Shown in pieces: positions 56,491 to 64,000 of a DNA stretch of 64,000 bases. This DNA is from Limimaricola variabilis (lineage in GTDB: Bacteria > Pseudomonadota > Alphaproteobacteria > Rhodobacterales > Rhodobacteraceae): assembly GCF_014195545.1 (NCBI RefSeq), contig NZ_JACIBX010000003.1:1-64000 (forward strand), written 5' to 3'. The notes under the pieces were generated by a model. It made no database searches. It saw only the letters and a list, made by a program, of their open reading frames with translations, and had not been told where the DNA came from. A program made the position numbers and the translations under genes. Positions within the stretch are counted from its first letter, which is position 1, and each line of letters opens with the position of its first letter.

Positions 56491-57278
56491 GCGCCCCCCT
56501 GCCCCAGGGGCCGCGCCCCGCGCCGCCCTCGCCCGCCTCGACCTCGCTGACCTTCGCGTGGCGCGCGGTGCTCAAGTTCAAGCATGTGCCCGAGCAGCTC
56601 TTCGATCTGGTGATGACGCCGATCATGTTCACGCTGCTCTTCACCTTCATCTTCGGCGGTGCGCTGGCAGGCTCCTCCACCGCCTATCTGCAATGGTTCA
56701 TCCCCGGCATCCTGGTGCAGACGACGGTGTTCAATACGGTCTATTCCGGGATGGGGCTGTCGACCGACCTGTCGAAGGGGCTGTTCGACCGGTTCCGCTC
56801 CCTGCCGATCTGGTCGCTTGCCCCCTTTGCCGGGCTGATGGTGGGCGACATGCTGCGCCACACCATCGCCGGGGCGATCATCCTCGGCATCGGGCTCGCG
56901 CTGGGCTACCGCCCCGAGGCGGGGCTGCCCGGCATCCTCGCCTCCTTCGCGCTGCTGCTGGCGATCGGTTTCGGTTGGGGCTGGATCTTCATCGTGCTGG
57001 GGCTGGTGGTGCGCACGCCGATGACGGTGATGACGCTCGGCTTTGCGGTGCTGTTCCCGGTCACCTTCGCCTCGAACATCATGGTCGACCCCGCCACCAT
57101 GCCGGGCTGGTTGCAGGCCTTCGTCGCGGTGAACCCTGTGTCGCTGATGACCACGGCGCTGCGCGCCTTGATGGCTGGTACCGCCGGTTGGGGGGAGATC
57201 GGCCGCGCCCTGCTGGCGCCCGCGATCCTGACCGCGCTTCTAGCGCCGCTGGTGCTCTGGCTCTATCGCCGCAGGTAG
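56487..57278 (+). CDS. ABC-2 type permease (DrrB-like)
   Basis: The 263-aa integral membrane protein has about six hydrophobic segments, including TPIMFTLLFTFIFGGALAG, WIFIVLGLVVRTPMTVMTLGFAVLFPVTFASNI and a last segment near the end. The pattern NIMVDPATMPGWLQAFVAVNPVS is a DrrB-type hallmark. ATG 56487 overlaps the ATPase stop. With the ATPase it should form an exporter for a lipid-like or drug-like compound. Confidence 0.92.
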   Translation: MSAPLPQGPRPAPPSPASTSLTFAWRAVLKFKHVPEQLFDLVMTPIMFTLLFTFIFGGALAGSSTAYLQWFIPGILVQTTVFNTVYSGMGLSTDLSKGLFDRFRSLPIWSLAPFAGLMVGDMLRHTIAGAIILGIGLALGYRPEAGLPGILASFALLLAIGFGWGWIFIVLGLVVRTPMTVMTLGFAVLFPVTFASNIMVDPATMPGWLQAFVAVNPVSLMTTALRALMAGTAGWGEIGRALLAPAILTALLAPLVLWLYRRR

Positions 57279-57724
57279 CGCCGCCAGCACAGCCGATCCG
57301 GGCGGGTCGCCGGGACCGGCGTGAACAAATTGCGCTCCAGCACCCGGATCGAGCCGGCATTGCCCGGGTCGGTCTCGGCCAGCAGGGCGTCCAGCCCTTC
57401 GTCCCGCGCCCGTTCGACGAAGGCCGCGACGGCGGCGCCGGCCAGCCCCCGGCCGCGTTGCGCGGGCGAAATCGCATAGCCGAAGCCGGCATGGCCCCGC
57501 GCGTCGGGAAACCCCGACACCACGAACCCCACCATCAGGTCGTCCTCGACCACTAGGCAGGCGCCCCAGCCCTGACGGGCGCGGAGCAGCTCGCATTGCC
57601 GGGCCATGAGCATCGCCTCGGGCACCGTGACCAACCCGGCCCCTGGCAGCTTCAGCCCCTGCGGCGGCAGCCCCACCGCGAGACGCTCGAAATCCGCCGG
57701 GACCGCGTCGCGCAGCGGGCTCAC
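57263..57724 (-). CDS. GNAT family N-acetyltransferase
   Basis: The 153-aa protein has a GNAT core: HAGFGYAISPAQRGRGLAGAAVAAFVERARDEG holds the pyrophosphate loop RGRGLA, and NAGSIRVLERNLF is the late motif. It starts at 57724 with a four-base overlap with the permease stop. It converges with, and overlaps by 16 bases, the plus-strand permease. Substrate is unknown. Confidence 0.85.
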   Translation of the reverse strand: MSPLRDAVPADFERLAVGLPPQGLKLPGAGLVTVPEAMLMARQCELLRARQGWGACLVVEDDLMVGFVVSGFPDARGHAGFGYAISPAQRGRGLAGAAVAAFVERARDEGLDALLAETDPGNAGSIRVLERNLFTPVPATRPDRLCWRRYLRR

Positions 57725-58524
57725 GGCTTGAGCCTGTAGCCCTTGCTGAGCCAGGTCCAGGCAAAGCCCAGTACCGCCACGCAGGACAGCAGCGCCACGC
57801 CGAGGCCGAGCAGCGGCGGGCTGTCGGAGACCCCGATCATGCCGAAGCGGGCGCCGTCGATCAGGTAGAAGAACGGGTTAAGATGGCTCAGCGCCTGCAT
57901 GAAGTCCGGCAGCGCGTCGATCGAGTAGAAGGTGCCGGACAGGAAGGCCAGCGGCGTCACCAGGAAGTTGGTGATCGCGGCGAGCTGATCGAACTTCTGC
58001 GCGTAGATCCCGGCGATCAGGCCCAGCGCCCCCATGAAGACCGACCCCAGCACCCAGAAGGCCAGTGCCCAGAGCGGATGCGCCAGCCCGATGCCGAGGA
58101 ACAGCCAGACGCCAATCGCGATCACCACTGCCACGATCAGGCCGCGCGCCACCGATCCCGCCACATAGCCCGCCAGTACCTCCGCCGGGGACAGCGGCGC
58201 CATCAGCGTGTCGACGATGTTGCCCTGCACCTTGGCCGAGGCGAGCGAGGAGGAAGTATTGGCGAATGCCTGCTGGATCACCGTCATCATCAGCAGGCCG
58301 GGCGCCAGGAAATGCAGGAACTCGACCCCCATGACCTCGCCGCGGCGCGGGCCGATGGCTATGGTGAAGATCAGCAGGAACAGCGCCGCGTTGATCAGCG
58401 GCGCCATCACCGTCTGCGCCCAGACGTTGAGAAAGCGACGGATCTCGCGACTGGCCAGCGTCGCGGTTCCCAATGTGTTGAACCGCCCGAAGCGGCGGAT
58501 GCCTTGGTCCGTGTCGATGCTCAT
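57721..58524 (-). CDS. ABC-2 type permease without its own ATPase
   Basis: The 267-aa protein has about six membrane segments (LINAALFLLIFTIAIG, FLAPGLLMMTVIQQAF, GLIVAVVIAIGVWLFLGIGLA, VLGSVFMGALGLIAGIY, ITNFLVTPLAFLSGTFY and GLGVALLSCVAVLGFAW) and the signature NLNPFFYLIDG-type end typical of ABC-2 permeases (here LSHLNPFFYLIDGARFGM). No ATPase lies next to it. The nearest is the DrrA-like gene at 55558. ATG 58524 follows AGGAGG. It is convergent with the DrrAB pair through a GNAT gene. Confidence 0.92.
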   Translation of the reverse strand: MSIDTDQGIRRFGRFNTLGTATLASREIRRFLNVWAQTVMAPLINAALFLLIFTIAIGPRRGEVMGVEFLHFLAPGLLMMTVIQQAFANTSSSLASAKVQGNIVDTLMAPLSPAEVLAGYVAGSVARGLIVAVVIAIGVWLFLGIGLAHPLWALAFWVLGSVFMGALGLIAGIYAQKFDQLAAITNFLVTPLAFLSGTFYSIDALPDFMQALSHLNPFFYLIDGARFGMIGVSDSPPLLGLGVALLSCVAVLGFAWTWLSKGYRLKP

Positions 58525-58679
58525 TTGCGCGCCTCCTGAGGTCGGGGTTGTAGCCGTCATGCGCGCGGTGGCAAGGTAGGAGACCCCGCGGCGCGGGTTG
58601 AACTGCTCGGCAGAGCCGGGTAAATCGGCACGTCGCAACTGAAACGGCGGGCCACCGCCCAACCGATCGGAGGCATTGC

Positions 58680-59270
58680 ATGTCCTGGACCGACGAGCGC
58701 GTCGAAACGCTCAAGAAGATGTGGAACGAGGGCCAGTCGGCGAGCCAGATCGCCAAGGAACTGGGCGGCGTGACGCGCAACGCGGTGATCGGCAAGGTCC
58801 ACAGGCTCGGCCTGTCGAACCGTACCGGCGTGGCCCCGCAGCCCAGCCCGGCACCGCAGCCGAGCGCTGCCTCGGCGCAGCCCTCCGCCCCCGCCGCCGC
58901 GCGGCCGGAGCCCGCGCCGCAGCCTGCGCCCGAGCCCGCCGCGGAGGCCGACGAGGCCGAGGACGCGCCGATCCCGATGAGCGCGGCACGCCGCGCCATC
59001 ATCCCGGCCGGCCAGCCGCTGCCGCCGCAGCCTTCGGCCAACGAGATCAGCCCCGAGGCGCTGGCCAAGGTCTCCGAAGTGGAAAAGGGCGCCAAGAAGC
59101 TGACGCTGATGGAGCTGACCGAGAAGACCTGCAAATGGCCGGTGGGCGATCCCGCCACCGACAATTTCTGGTTCTGCGGCCTGCCGACGCAATCGGGCAA
59201 ACCCTATTGCGAAGCGCATGTCGGCGTCGCCTTCCAGCCGATGTCCTCGCGCCGCGACCGTCGGCGCTGA
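58680..59270 (+). CDS. gcrA: GcrA family cell-cycle regulator
   Basis: The 196-aa protein begins with the GcrA DNA-binding domain (MSWTDERVETLKKMWNEGQSASQIAKELGG, then TRNAVIGKVHRLGLS), followed by a long Pro/Ala-rich linker (about 53-95). A C-terminal domain contains LTEKTCKWPVGDPATDNFWFCG and PYCEAH, with Cys and His likely to bind metal and contact sigma70. In Caulobacter, GcrA activates promoters at GANTC sites methylated by CcrM. A strong terminator follows, so it is a single-gene unit. Confidence 0.95.
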   Translation: MSWTDERVETLKKMWNEGQSASQIAKELGGVTRNAVIGKVHRLGLSNRTGVAPQPSPAPQPSAASAQPSAPAAARPEPAPQPAPEPAAEADEAEDAPIPMSAARRAIIPAGQPLPPQPSANEISPEALAKVSEVEKGAKKLTLMELTEKTCKWPVGDPATDNFWFCGLPTQSGKPYCEAHVGVAFQPMSSRRDRRR

Positions 59271-59296
59271 AACCATCGGTTTCGGGCCGATCACGA

Positions 59297-59325
59297 AGGG
59301 GCTGCCGTCGGGCAGCCCCTTTTTC
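59297..59325 (+). terminator. Rho-independent terminator after gcrA
   Basis: AGGGGCTGCC (59297-59306) pairs perfectly with GGCAGCCCCT (59311-59320) over a four-base loop and runs into a T tract. Confidence 0.88.
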
Positions 59326-59352
59326 GTTGCGGGACCGGAGCCGGGCGCGGGG

Positions 59353-59871
59353 TCATTTCCGTCGGGACCACGCCAGCGCCTCGGCCTCGATCCTCGCGAT
59401 GAAGGGTGCCTTGCCGCTCTGATAGGCCTCGCGCGACGAGACCCCGCCACGGGTCAGCCGGGCCTTCAGCCGGTCATACTCCGCCGCCCGCCCGGGATGC
59501 TGGCGCAGGTAGTCGCGGAAGGCGATGTGCCGCGCGACATGCGGATCCCCCGTCGCGTAGACATGCAGGTGATGCGTGCGCCGCCCCGCCCCGTCGGCCT
59601 TGAGAAAGTACCGTCGGCCCGCGATGCCATGAGCGCCGAGCGCCTCGTAGCCCAGCGCCATTAGGGCCCCATTCCGGTCCTCCAACGCCCGCAACTCCGT
59701 GACTTCTCCGAGCATGTCGATGACCGGCTTGGCACGGATGCCGGGGATCGCGGTGCTGCCGATATGGTGCAGTATGATCTCCATCCCCGGCAGCGCCGCC
59801 CGGATGGCCGTCGCCTCGGCGTGGTAGAGATTGGACCAGCGCGGATCATGGGGAAGGACGAAATCCTGCAT
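59353..59871 (-). CDS. GrpB family protein (UPF0157, nucleotidyltransferase fold)
   Basis: The 172-aa protein has the GrpB signature: HHIGSTAIPGIRAKPVIDMLGEV, then THHLHVYATGDPHVARHIAFRDYLRQHP and AYQSGKAPFI. The fold is related to nucleotidyltransferases, with the PGIRAKPVIDM motif at its core. Function is not established. ATG 59871 gives family length. It is divergent from the sit promoter. Confidence 0.92.
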   Translation of the reverse strand: MQDFVLPHDPRWSNLYHAEATAIRAALPGMEIILHHIGSTAIPGIRAKPVIDMLGEVTELRALEDRNGALMALGYEALGAHGIAGRRYFLKADGAGRRTHHLHVYATGDPHVARHIAFRDYLRQHPGRAAEYDRLKARLTRGGVSSREAYQSGKAPFIARIEAEALAWSRRK

Positions 59872-59941
59872 GTGACCTGACCTACCCGGCCGATGTCGCC
59901 CTCTCAAGGCTGCCGGCCAGCCGGGCACGGCTCGAGCTTAG

Positions 59942-59958
59942 TTGAGAATTATTCTCAA
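59942..59958. promoter_or_regulatory. Upstream palindrome of the sit operon, Irr/RirA/Fur-type box
   Basis: TTGAGAAT-T-ATTCTCAA is a perfect 17-bp palindrome just upstream of the -35 element. It matches the TGA-N9-TCA iron-box pattern reported for RirA and is close to Irr ICE boxes of alphaproteobacteria. Confidence 0.6.
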
Positions 59959-59963
59959 TCCAG

Positions 59964-59991
59964 TTGACTTCTTGCGAATGGTTCGCATCTT
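59964..59991 (+). promoter_or_regulatory. sit operon promoter with an embedded second palindrome (Mur-like box)
   Basis: A -35 TTGACT (59964-59969) and a weak -10 (CATCTT at 59986) bracket TGCGAA-TGG-TTCGCA (59973-59987). This is a perfect inverted repeat resembling Mur manganese-responsive sites (TGCAAAT-type halves). A repressor bound here would block RNA polymerase. Confidence 0.6.
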
Positions 59992-60026
59992 AGCGTGAGC
60001 AGAGTTCCTGACATCCGGAGACCATG

Positions 60027-60914
60027 ATGCGCCTATCGTCCCTTCTCGCCCTCGGCCTGACGGCTATCGCCCTGCCCGCCGCCGCCGAAGACAAGCTCAA
60101 GGTGGCGACGAGTTTCACCGTGATCGCCGACATGGCGCGCAACGTCGCGGGAGACGCGGCCGAGGTGGTGTCGATCACCAAGCCCGGCGCGGAAATCCAC
60201 AACTACCAGCCCACCCCGCGCGACATCCTCGGCGTGCGCGACGCCGATCTGGTGCTGTGGAACGGGCTGAACCTCGAGCTGTGGTTCGAACAGTTCCTCG
60301 ACAATGCCGGCGACCGGCCTGCCGCGGTGATCTCCGAGGGGATCGAGCCGATCTCGATCTCCGGCGGCAATTATGAGGGCAAGCCCAACCCCCATGCCTG
60401 GATGAGCCCGGACAACGCCGCGATCTATGTGGACAACATCCGCGACGCGCTCAGCGAGGCCGACCCGGAGAACGCCGAGACCTATGCGGCGAATGCCGAG
60501 GCCTACAAGAAAGAGATTGCCGCGATGATCGAGCCGCTCCGGGCCGAGATCGAGAAGGTCCCTGAGCAAAAGCGCTGGCTCGTCTCCTGCGAGGGGGCGT
60601 TCAGCTACCTCGCCCGCGACCTCGGGCTGCGCGAGCTCTATCTCTGGCCGATCAACGCCGACGCCACCGGCACGCCGCAGCAGGTGCGCAAGGTGATCGA
60701 CGGGGTGCGCGAGCACGAGATCCCGGCGGTGTTTTGCGAAAGTACCGTCAACACCGACCCTGCCAAGCAGGTCGCACGTGAAACAGGCGTGGCTTATGGC
60801 GGTGAGCTCTACGTCGATTCGCTCTCCGAAGAGGGCGGCCCGGTACCGAGCTATCTCGAGCTGCTGCGCGTCACCACCGAGACCGTCGCACGCGGCCTGA
60901 ACGGGGGCGAATGA
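60027..60914 (+). CDS. sitA: Manganese/iron ABC transporter, periplasmic binding protein
   Basis: The 295-aa precursor has a signal peptide (cleavage near residue 20, LPAAA-ED) and belongs to cluster 9 metal-binding proteins. The expected ligands are His58 (EIHNYQP), His123 (NPHAWMSP), Glu189 (CEGAF) and Asp264 (YVDSL), a His-His-Glu-Asp site that favours Mn2+ or Fe2+ over Zn2+. ATG 60027 lies six bases after GGAG; an ATG at 60024 is only three bases after it. It heads the four-gene sit operon and feeds metal to the ATPase and two permeases below. Confidence 0.95.
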   Translation: MRLSSLLALGLTAIALPAAAEDKLKVATSFTVIADMARNVAGDAAEVVSITKPGAEIHNYQPTPRDILGVRDADLVLWNGLNLELWFEQFLDNAGDRPAAVISEGIEPISISGGNYEGKPNPHAWMSPDNAAIYVDNIRDALSEADPENAETYAANAEAYKKEIAAMIEPLRAEIEKVPEQKRWLVSCEGAFSYLARDLGLRELYLWPINADATGTPQQVRKVIDGVREHEIPAVFCESTVNTDPAKQVARETGVAYGGELYVDSLSEEGGPVPSYLELLRVTTETVARGLNGGE

Positions 60915-61810
60915 TGGATGCCCGCGCCTTTCCCGAACACGCGACAGGCGCCGGCGCGGGGCTGAGCGCCGAGGGCGTCACCGTCTCCTACCGCAACGGC
61001 GTCACGGCGCTGCGCGAGGCGAGCTTCGCGTTGCCCGTCGGCACGATCTCCGCGCTGGTCGGCGTCAATGGCGCGGGCAAATCCACCCTGTTCAAGGCGA
61101 TCATGGGCTTTCTGCCGCTGGCTCGCGGCTCGATCTCGATCCTCGGCCAGCCGGTCAAGCAAGCGCTGAAATCCGGGCTGGTGGCCTATGTGCCGCAGGC
61201 CGAGGAGGTCGACTGGTCCTTCCCCGTGCTGGTCGAGGACGTGGTGATGATGGGTCGCTATGGCCGCATGGGCTTCCTGCGCCGTCCCCGCCCGGCGGAC
61301 CACGCCGCCGTCACCTCGGCGCTGGAGCGGGTCGGCATGACCGATTTCCGGCATCGCCAGATCGGCGAGCTGTCGGGCGGCCAGCGCAAGCGGGTCTTTC
61401 TCGCCCGCGCGCTGGCGCAGGACGGGCGGGTGATCCTCCTCGACGAGCCCTTCACCGGCGTCGACGTTCAGACCGAGGAGGCCATCATCCGCCTGCTGCG
61501 CGAACTGCGCGACGAGGGCCGGGTGATGCTGGTCTCGACCCACAACCTCGGCTCGGTGCCCGAGTTCTGCGACCGCACCGTGCTCGTGAAGGGCACGGTT
61601 CTGGCGCATGGCCCGACCCGGGAGGTGTTCACGCGCGACAACCTCGAGCGCGCCTTCGGCGGCGTGCTGCGGCACTTCGTGCTGGGCGGCGCCGAACTGC
61701 ACCAGGACGAGGATGCCCGCAAGCTGCGGATCCTGTCGGACGACGAACGCCCACTGGTGTTCTACGACGACCGCCAGCAGACCGGCGGCAGCAATGGGGA
61801 CGAGCGATGA
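60911..61810 (+). CDS. sitB: Manganese/iron ABC transporter, ATP-binding protein
   Basis: The 299-aa ATPase has Walker [10 protein letters not shown] (51-59), signature [15 protein letters not shown] and Walker [37 protein letters not shown] is typical of metal-type importers. ATG 60911 overlaps the sitA stop, and its own stop overlaps sitC. A C-terminal extension (about 250-299) rich in acidic residues is present. Confidence 0.95.
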   Translation: MMDARAFPEHATGAGAGLSAEGVTVSYRNGVTALREASFALPVGTISALVGVNGAGKSTLFKAIMGFLPLARGSISILGQPVKQALKSGLVAYVPQAEEVDWSFPVLVEDVVMMGRYGRMGFLRRPRPADHAAVTSALERVGMTDFRHRQIGELSGGQRKRVFLARALAQDGRVILLDEPFTGVDVQTEEAIIRLLRELRDEGRVMLVSTHNLGSVPEFCDRTVLVKGTVLAHGPTREVFTRDNLERAFGGVLRHFVLGGAELHQDEDARKLRILSDDERPLVFYDDRQQTGGSNGDER

Positions 61811-62655
61811 TCGAGACGCTCGCCCAGCCGTTCACCTATGGCTACATGCTCAACGCGATGTGGGTCTCGGCCCTCGTCGGCGCGGTCTGCGCCTTCCTGT
61901 CGGCCTATCTGATGCTCAAGGGCTGGTCGCTGATCGGCGACGCGCTCTCGCATTCTATCGTGCCGGGCGTCGCGGGCGCCTACATGCTCGGCCTGCCCTT
62001 CGCGCTGGGCGCGTTCCTCTCGGGCGGGCTGGCCGCCGCCGCGATGCTGTTCCTCAACCAGCGCACCGGCCTCAAGGAGGACACGGTGATCGGCCTGATC
62101 TTCACCGGCTTCTTCGGGCTGGGGCTGTTCATGGTCTCGGTCTCGCCGACGCCGGTGGACGTGCAGACCATCATCCTCGGCAACATCCTCGCCATCACGC
62201 CCGAGGACACGCTCCAGCTCGCCATCATCGGCGCGGTCTGCCTGACGGTGCTGCTGCTGAAATGGAAGGATTTGATGGTCGCCTTCTTCGACGAGACCCA
62301 TGCCCGCTCGGTCGGGCTGCGCCCCGGCCTTCTGCGCTTCGTCTTCTTCGTGCTGCTCTCGGCGGCCTGCGTCGCCGCGCTGCAGACCGTGGGCGCGTTC
62401 CTTGTCATCGCCATGGTGGTGACGCCCGGCGCCACCGCCTACCTGCTCACCGACCGCTTTCCGCGACTGATCATGATCGCCGTGGCGCTGGGTTCTGTCA
62501 CGAGCTTCGTCGGCGCCTATGTCTCCTTCTTCCTCGACGGCGCGACGGGGGGCATCATCATCACGCTGCAGACGCTGATCTTCCTTCTAGCCTTCGTTTT
62601 CGCGCCCAAGCATGGCTGGTTGGCGGCGCGGGCCCGCGCGAGGGCGGCGCTATGA
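61807..62655 (+). CDS. sitC: Manganese/iron ABC transporter, permease
   Basis: The 282-aa permease of the ABC-3 family has about eight hydrophobic segments. The conserved [27 protein letters not shown] and [13 protein letters not shown] are present. SLIGDAxSH-type residues sit in the coupling and pore region of metal importers. It pairs with sitD, a close relative, to make the membrane part of the transporter. Four-base overlaps join it to sitB and sitD. Confidence 0.95.
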   Translation: MIETLAQPFTYGYMLNAMWVSALVGAVCAFLSAYLMLKGWSLIGDALSHSIVPGVAGAYMLGLPFALGAFLSGGLAAAAMLFLNQRTGLKEDTVIGLIFTGFFGLGLFMVSVSPTPVDVQTIILGNILAITPEDTLQLAIIGAVCLTVLLLKWKDLMVAFFDETHARSVGLRPGLLRFVFFVLLSAACVAALQTVGAFLVIAMVVTPGATAYLLTDRFPRLIMIAVALGSVTSFVGAYVSFFLDGATGGIIITLQTLIFLLAFVFAPKHGWLAARARARAAL

Positions 62656-63497
62656 ACGACCTCCTTCTTCCCTTCCAGCTCGACTTCATGCGCGACGCCT
62701 TCATCATCGGCGGCATGATCGCCGTGCCCTGCGCGCTGCTGTCGTGCTTTCTGGTGCTCAAGGGCTGGTCGCTGATGGGCGACGCCGTCAGCCACGCGGT
62801 GCTGCCCGGCATCGTGCTGGCCTACATCCTCAACATCCCGCTGCTGATCGGCGCCTTCGTCGCTGGCATGGCCTGCGCGCTGGCCACCGGCTTTCTCACC
62901 GATCACAGCCGGATCAAGCAGGACACGGTGATGGGTGTGGTCTTCTCGGGCATGTTCGGCATGGGGCTGGTGCTCTACACTTGGATCGAGAGCGAGGTGC
63001 ATCTCGATCACATCCTGTTCGGCAACATGCTTGGCATCGACGCGCAGGACCTGTGGACGGCCGGCATTGTCGGCGGGCTGGTCAGCCTCGCGCTGCTCGT
63101 GCGCTGGCGGGACCTGATGCTGCACGCCTTCGACGCCGCCCATGCACGCGCGCTGGGGCTGCCGGTGGCGCTGTTCCACTACGGCCTGCTGGCGCTCCTT
63201 TCGCTGACCATCGTCTCGACGCTCTCGGCGGTCGGCATCATCCTCGCCATCGGCCTGCTGATCGCGCCGGGGGCGATCGCCTTCCTCGTCACGCGCCGCT
63301 TCGGGGCGATGCTCGCCGTCGCCGTGGCGGTGACGCTGGTGGCGAGCTGGGGCGGCATCTATGCCAGCTTCTGGATCGACAGCGCGCCGGCACCGACGAT
63401 CATCCTCGGACTCACGCTGATCTTCATCGCGGCCTTCCTGTGGAAGTCCATCACGATCCGGCGGGCCGAGAACGGGAGGGCTTCCCAGACGGGCTGA
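62652..63497 (+). CDS. sitD: Manganese/iron ABC transporter, second permease
   Basis: The 281-aa ABC-3 permease repeats the sitC pattern ([43 protein letters not shown]) and ends in a charged tail. Two different permeases in one operon are characteristic of SitABCD systems. rimO starts 20 bases after its stop and may be cotranscribed. Confidence 0.95.
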   Translation: MNDLLLPFQLDFMRDAFIIGGMIAVPCALLSCFLVLKGWSLMGDAVSHAVLPGIVLAYILNIPLLIGAFVAGMACALATGFLTDHSRIKQDTVMGVVFSGMFGMGLVLYTWIESEVHLDHILFGNMLGIDAQDLWTAGIVGGLVSLALLVRWRDLMLHAFDAAHARALGLPVALFHYGLLALLSLTIVSTLSAVGIILAIGLLIAPGAIAFLVTRRFGAMLAVAVAVTLVASWGGIYASFWIDSAPAPTIILGLTLIFIAAFLWKSITIRRAENGRASQTG

Positions 63498-63517
63498 GAG
63501 CCTTTATCTGGCGCCGG

Positions 63518-64000
63518 ATGCAGAACCCGCCGAATCTCCGCCCCGACCTCGCCCCCAAGGCGCGCCTCGTCGACAGTCCCCGCATCGGCCAGCCGACCAT
63601 CGGCATGGTGTCGCTCGGCTGCCCAAAGGCGCTCGTGGACAGCGAGCGCATCCTGACCCGGCTCCGGGCCGAGGGCTACGCCATCTCGCCCGACTATGCC
63701 GGGGCCGACGCGGTGATCGTCAACACCTGCGGCTTTCTTGACAGCGCCAAGGCCGAGAGCCTCGATGCCATCGGCGAAGCGCTCAAGGAGAACGGCAAGG
63801 TGATCGTCACCGGCTGTCTCGGGGCCGAGCCCGACTACATCACCGGCACGCATCCGCGCGTCCTCGCCGTGACCGGCCCGCATCAATACGAGCAGGTGCT
63901 CGACGCCGTGCACGGCGCGGTGCCGCCGGCGCCCGACCCCTTCATCGACCTGCTGCCGGCCTCTGGCGTGTCGCTGACGCCGCGGCATTTCAGCTATCTG
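63518..64000 (+). CDS. rimO: Ribosomal protein S12 methylthiotransferase RimO (N-terminal part, runs off the right edge)
   Basis: The first 161 codons are visible. They form the MTTase domain with three conserved cysteines that bind the auxiliary 4Fe-4S cluster: [27 protein letters not shown] and [11 protein letters not shown]. The radical SAM domain lies beyond the window. The enzyme adds a methylthio group to an aspartate of ribosomal protein S12. ATG 63518 gives the family start and the frame stays open to the edge. Confidence 0.95.
   Translation, partial: MQNPPNLRPDLAPKARLVDSPRIGQPTIGMVSLGCPKALVDSERILTRLRAEGYAISPDYAGADAVIVNTCGFLDSAKAESLDAIGEALKENGKVIVTGCLGAEPDYITGTHPRVLAVTGPHQYEQVLDAVHGAVPPAPDPFIDLLPASGVSLTPRHFSYL

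Overview
The window is a high-GC alphaproteobacterial chromosome segment, most likely from the Rhodobacteraceae/Roseobacteraceae (Rhodobacterales). This rests on a GcrA-type cell-cycle regulator, two adjacent MerR regulators ahead of a beta-oxidation cluster, a sitABCD metal importer with Fur-superfamily-like palindromes, and several small proteins whose character I associate with this group. Species cannot be named from sequence alone.

Left end (1-5.6 kb) is accessory DNA. It holds the end of one IS5-type element (1-132), a decayed second IS5/IS427-type element (610-1459), and a compact 3.95-kb integrative island (1604-5555). The island is bounded by a 21-bp direct repeat that copies the 3' end of tRNA-Ser(GCU), and it carries a tyrosine recombinase next to that tRNA. 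Its cargo is three small genes of unknown role: a PD-(D/E)xK-like nuclease, a trypco2-like protein and a membrane-anchored partner. A 578-bp gap in the middle holds a good promoter and several hairpins. This is the part most likely to hold something undescribed.

5.7-20.7 kb is mostly housekeeping: a metallophosphoesterase; a radical-SAM protein paired with a DUF4130-UdgX fusion (probable DNA repair); ychF, a VOC protein, trpA, an lldD-like oxidase, tRNA-Gly(UCC), an SRAP protein, DUF488, a 5'-nucleotidase, DUF952-pyrD, a MATE exporter and two PaaI thioesterases. 20.8-28.8 kb is a fatty-acid oxidation cluster: two MerR regulators, acyl-CoA dehydrogenase, a 70-aa protein, a glutathione S-transferase, thiolase, a small NTF2-like protein and a FadB/FadJ-type enzyme. 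29-36 kb holds a SPOR protein and a tight nucleoside-salvage operon, cdd-deoA-deoB-add-upp, transcribed leftwards. 36-44.5 kb carries the malic enzyme, prpE, nadK, glyA and a hydrolase. 44.5-51.5 kb carries lepA, a lipoprotein, meaB, rpmB, hrpB and a Nudix hydrolase. 51.5-55.3 kb interleaves argD and argF with three GNAT acetyltransferases, one of them frameshifted. 55.5-58.5 kb has a DrrAB-like ABC exporter and an orphan ABC-2 permease. 58.7-59.9 kb has gcrA and a GrpB protein. 60-63.5 kb is the sitABCD Mn/Fe importer behind a promoter with two palindromes. The window ends inside rimO.

Gene packing is dense. Many same-strand neighbours overlap by 4 bp. Three convergent pairs end on a shared CTAG, so that both stop codons use the same four bases. 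Starts were chosen by ribosome-binding sites and family length; where two are possible this is stated.
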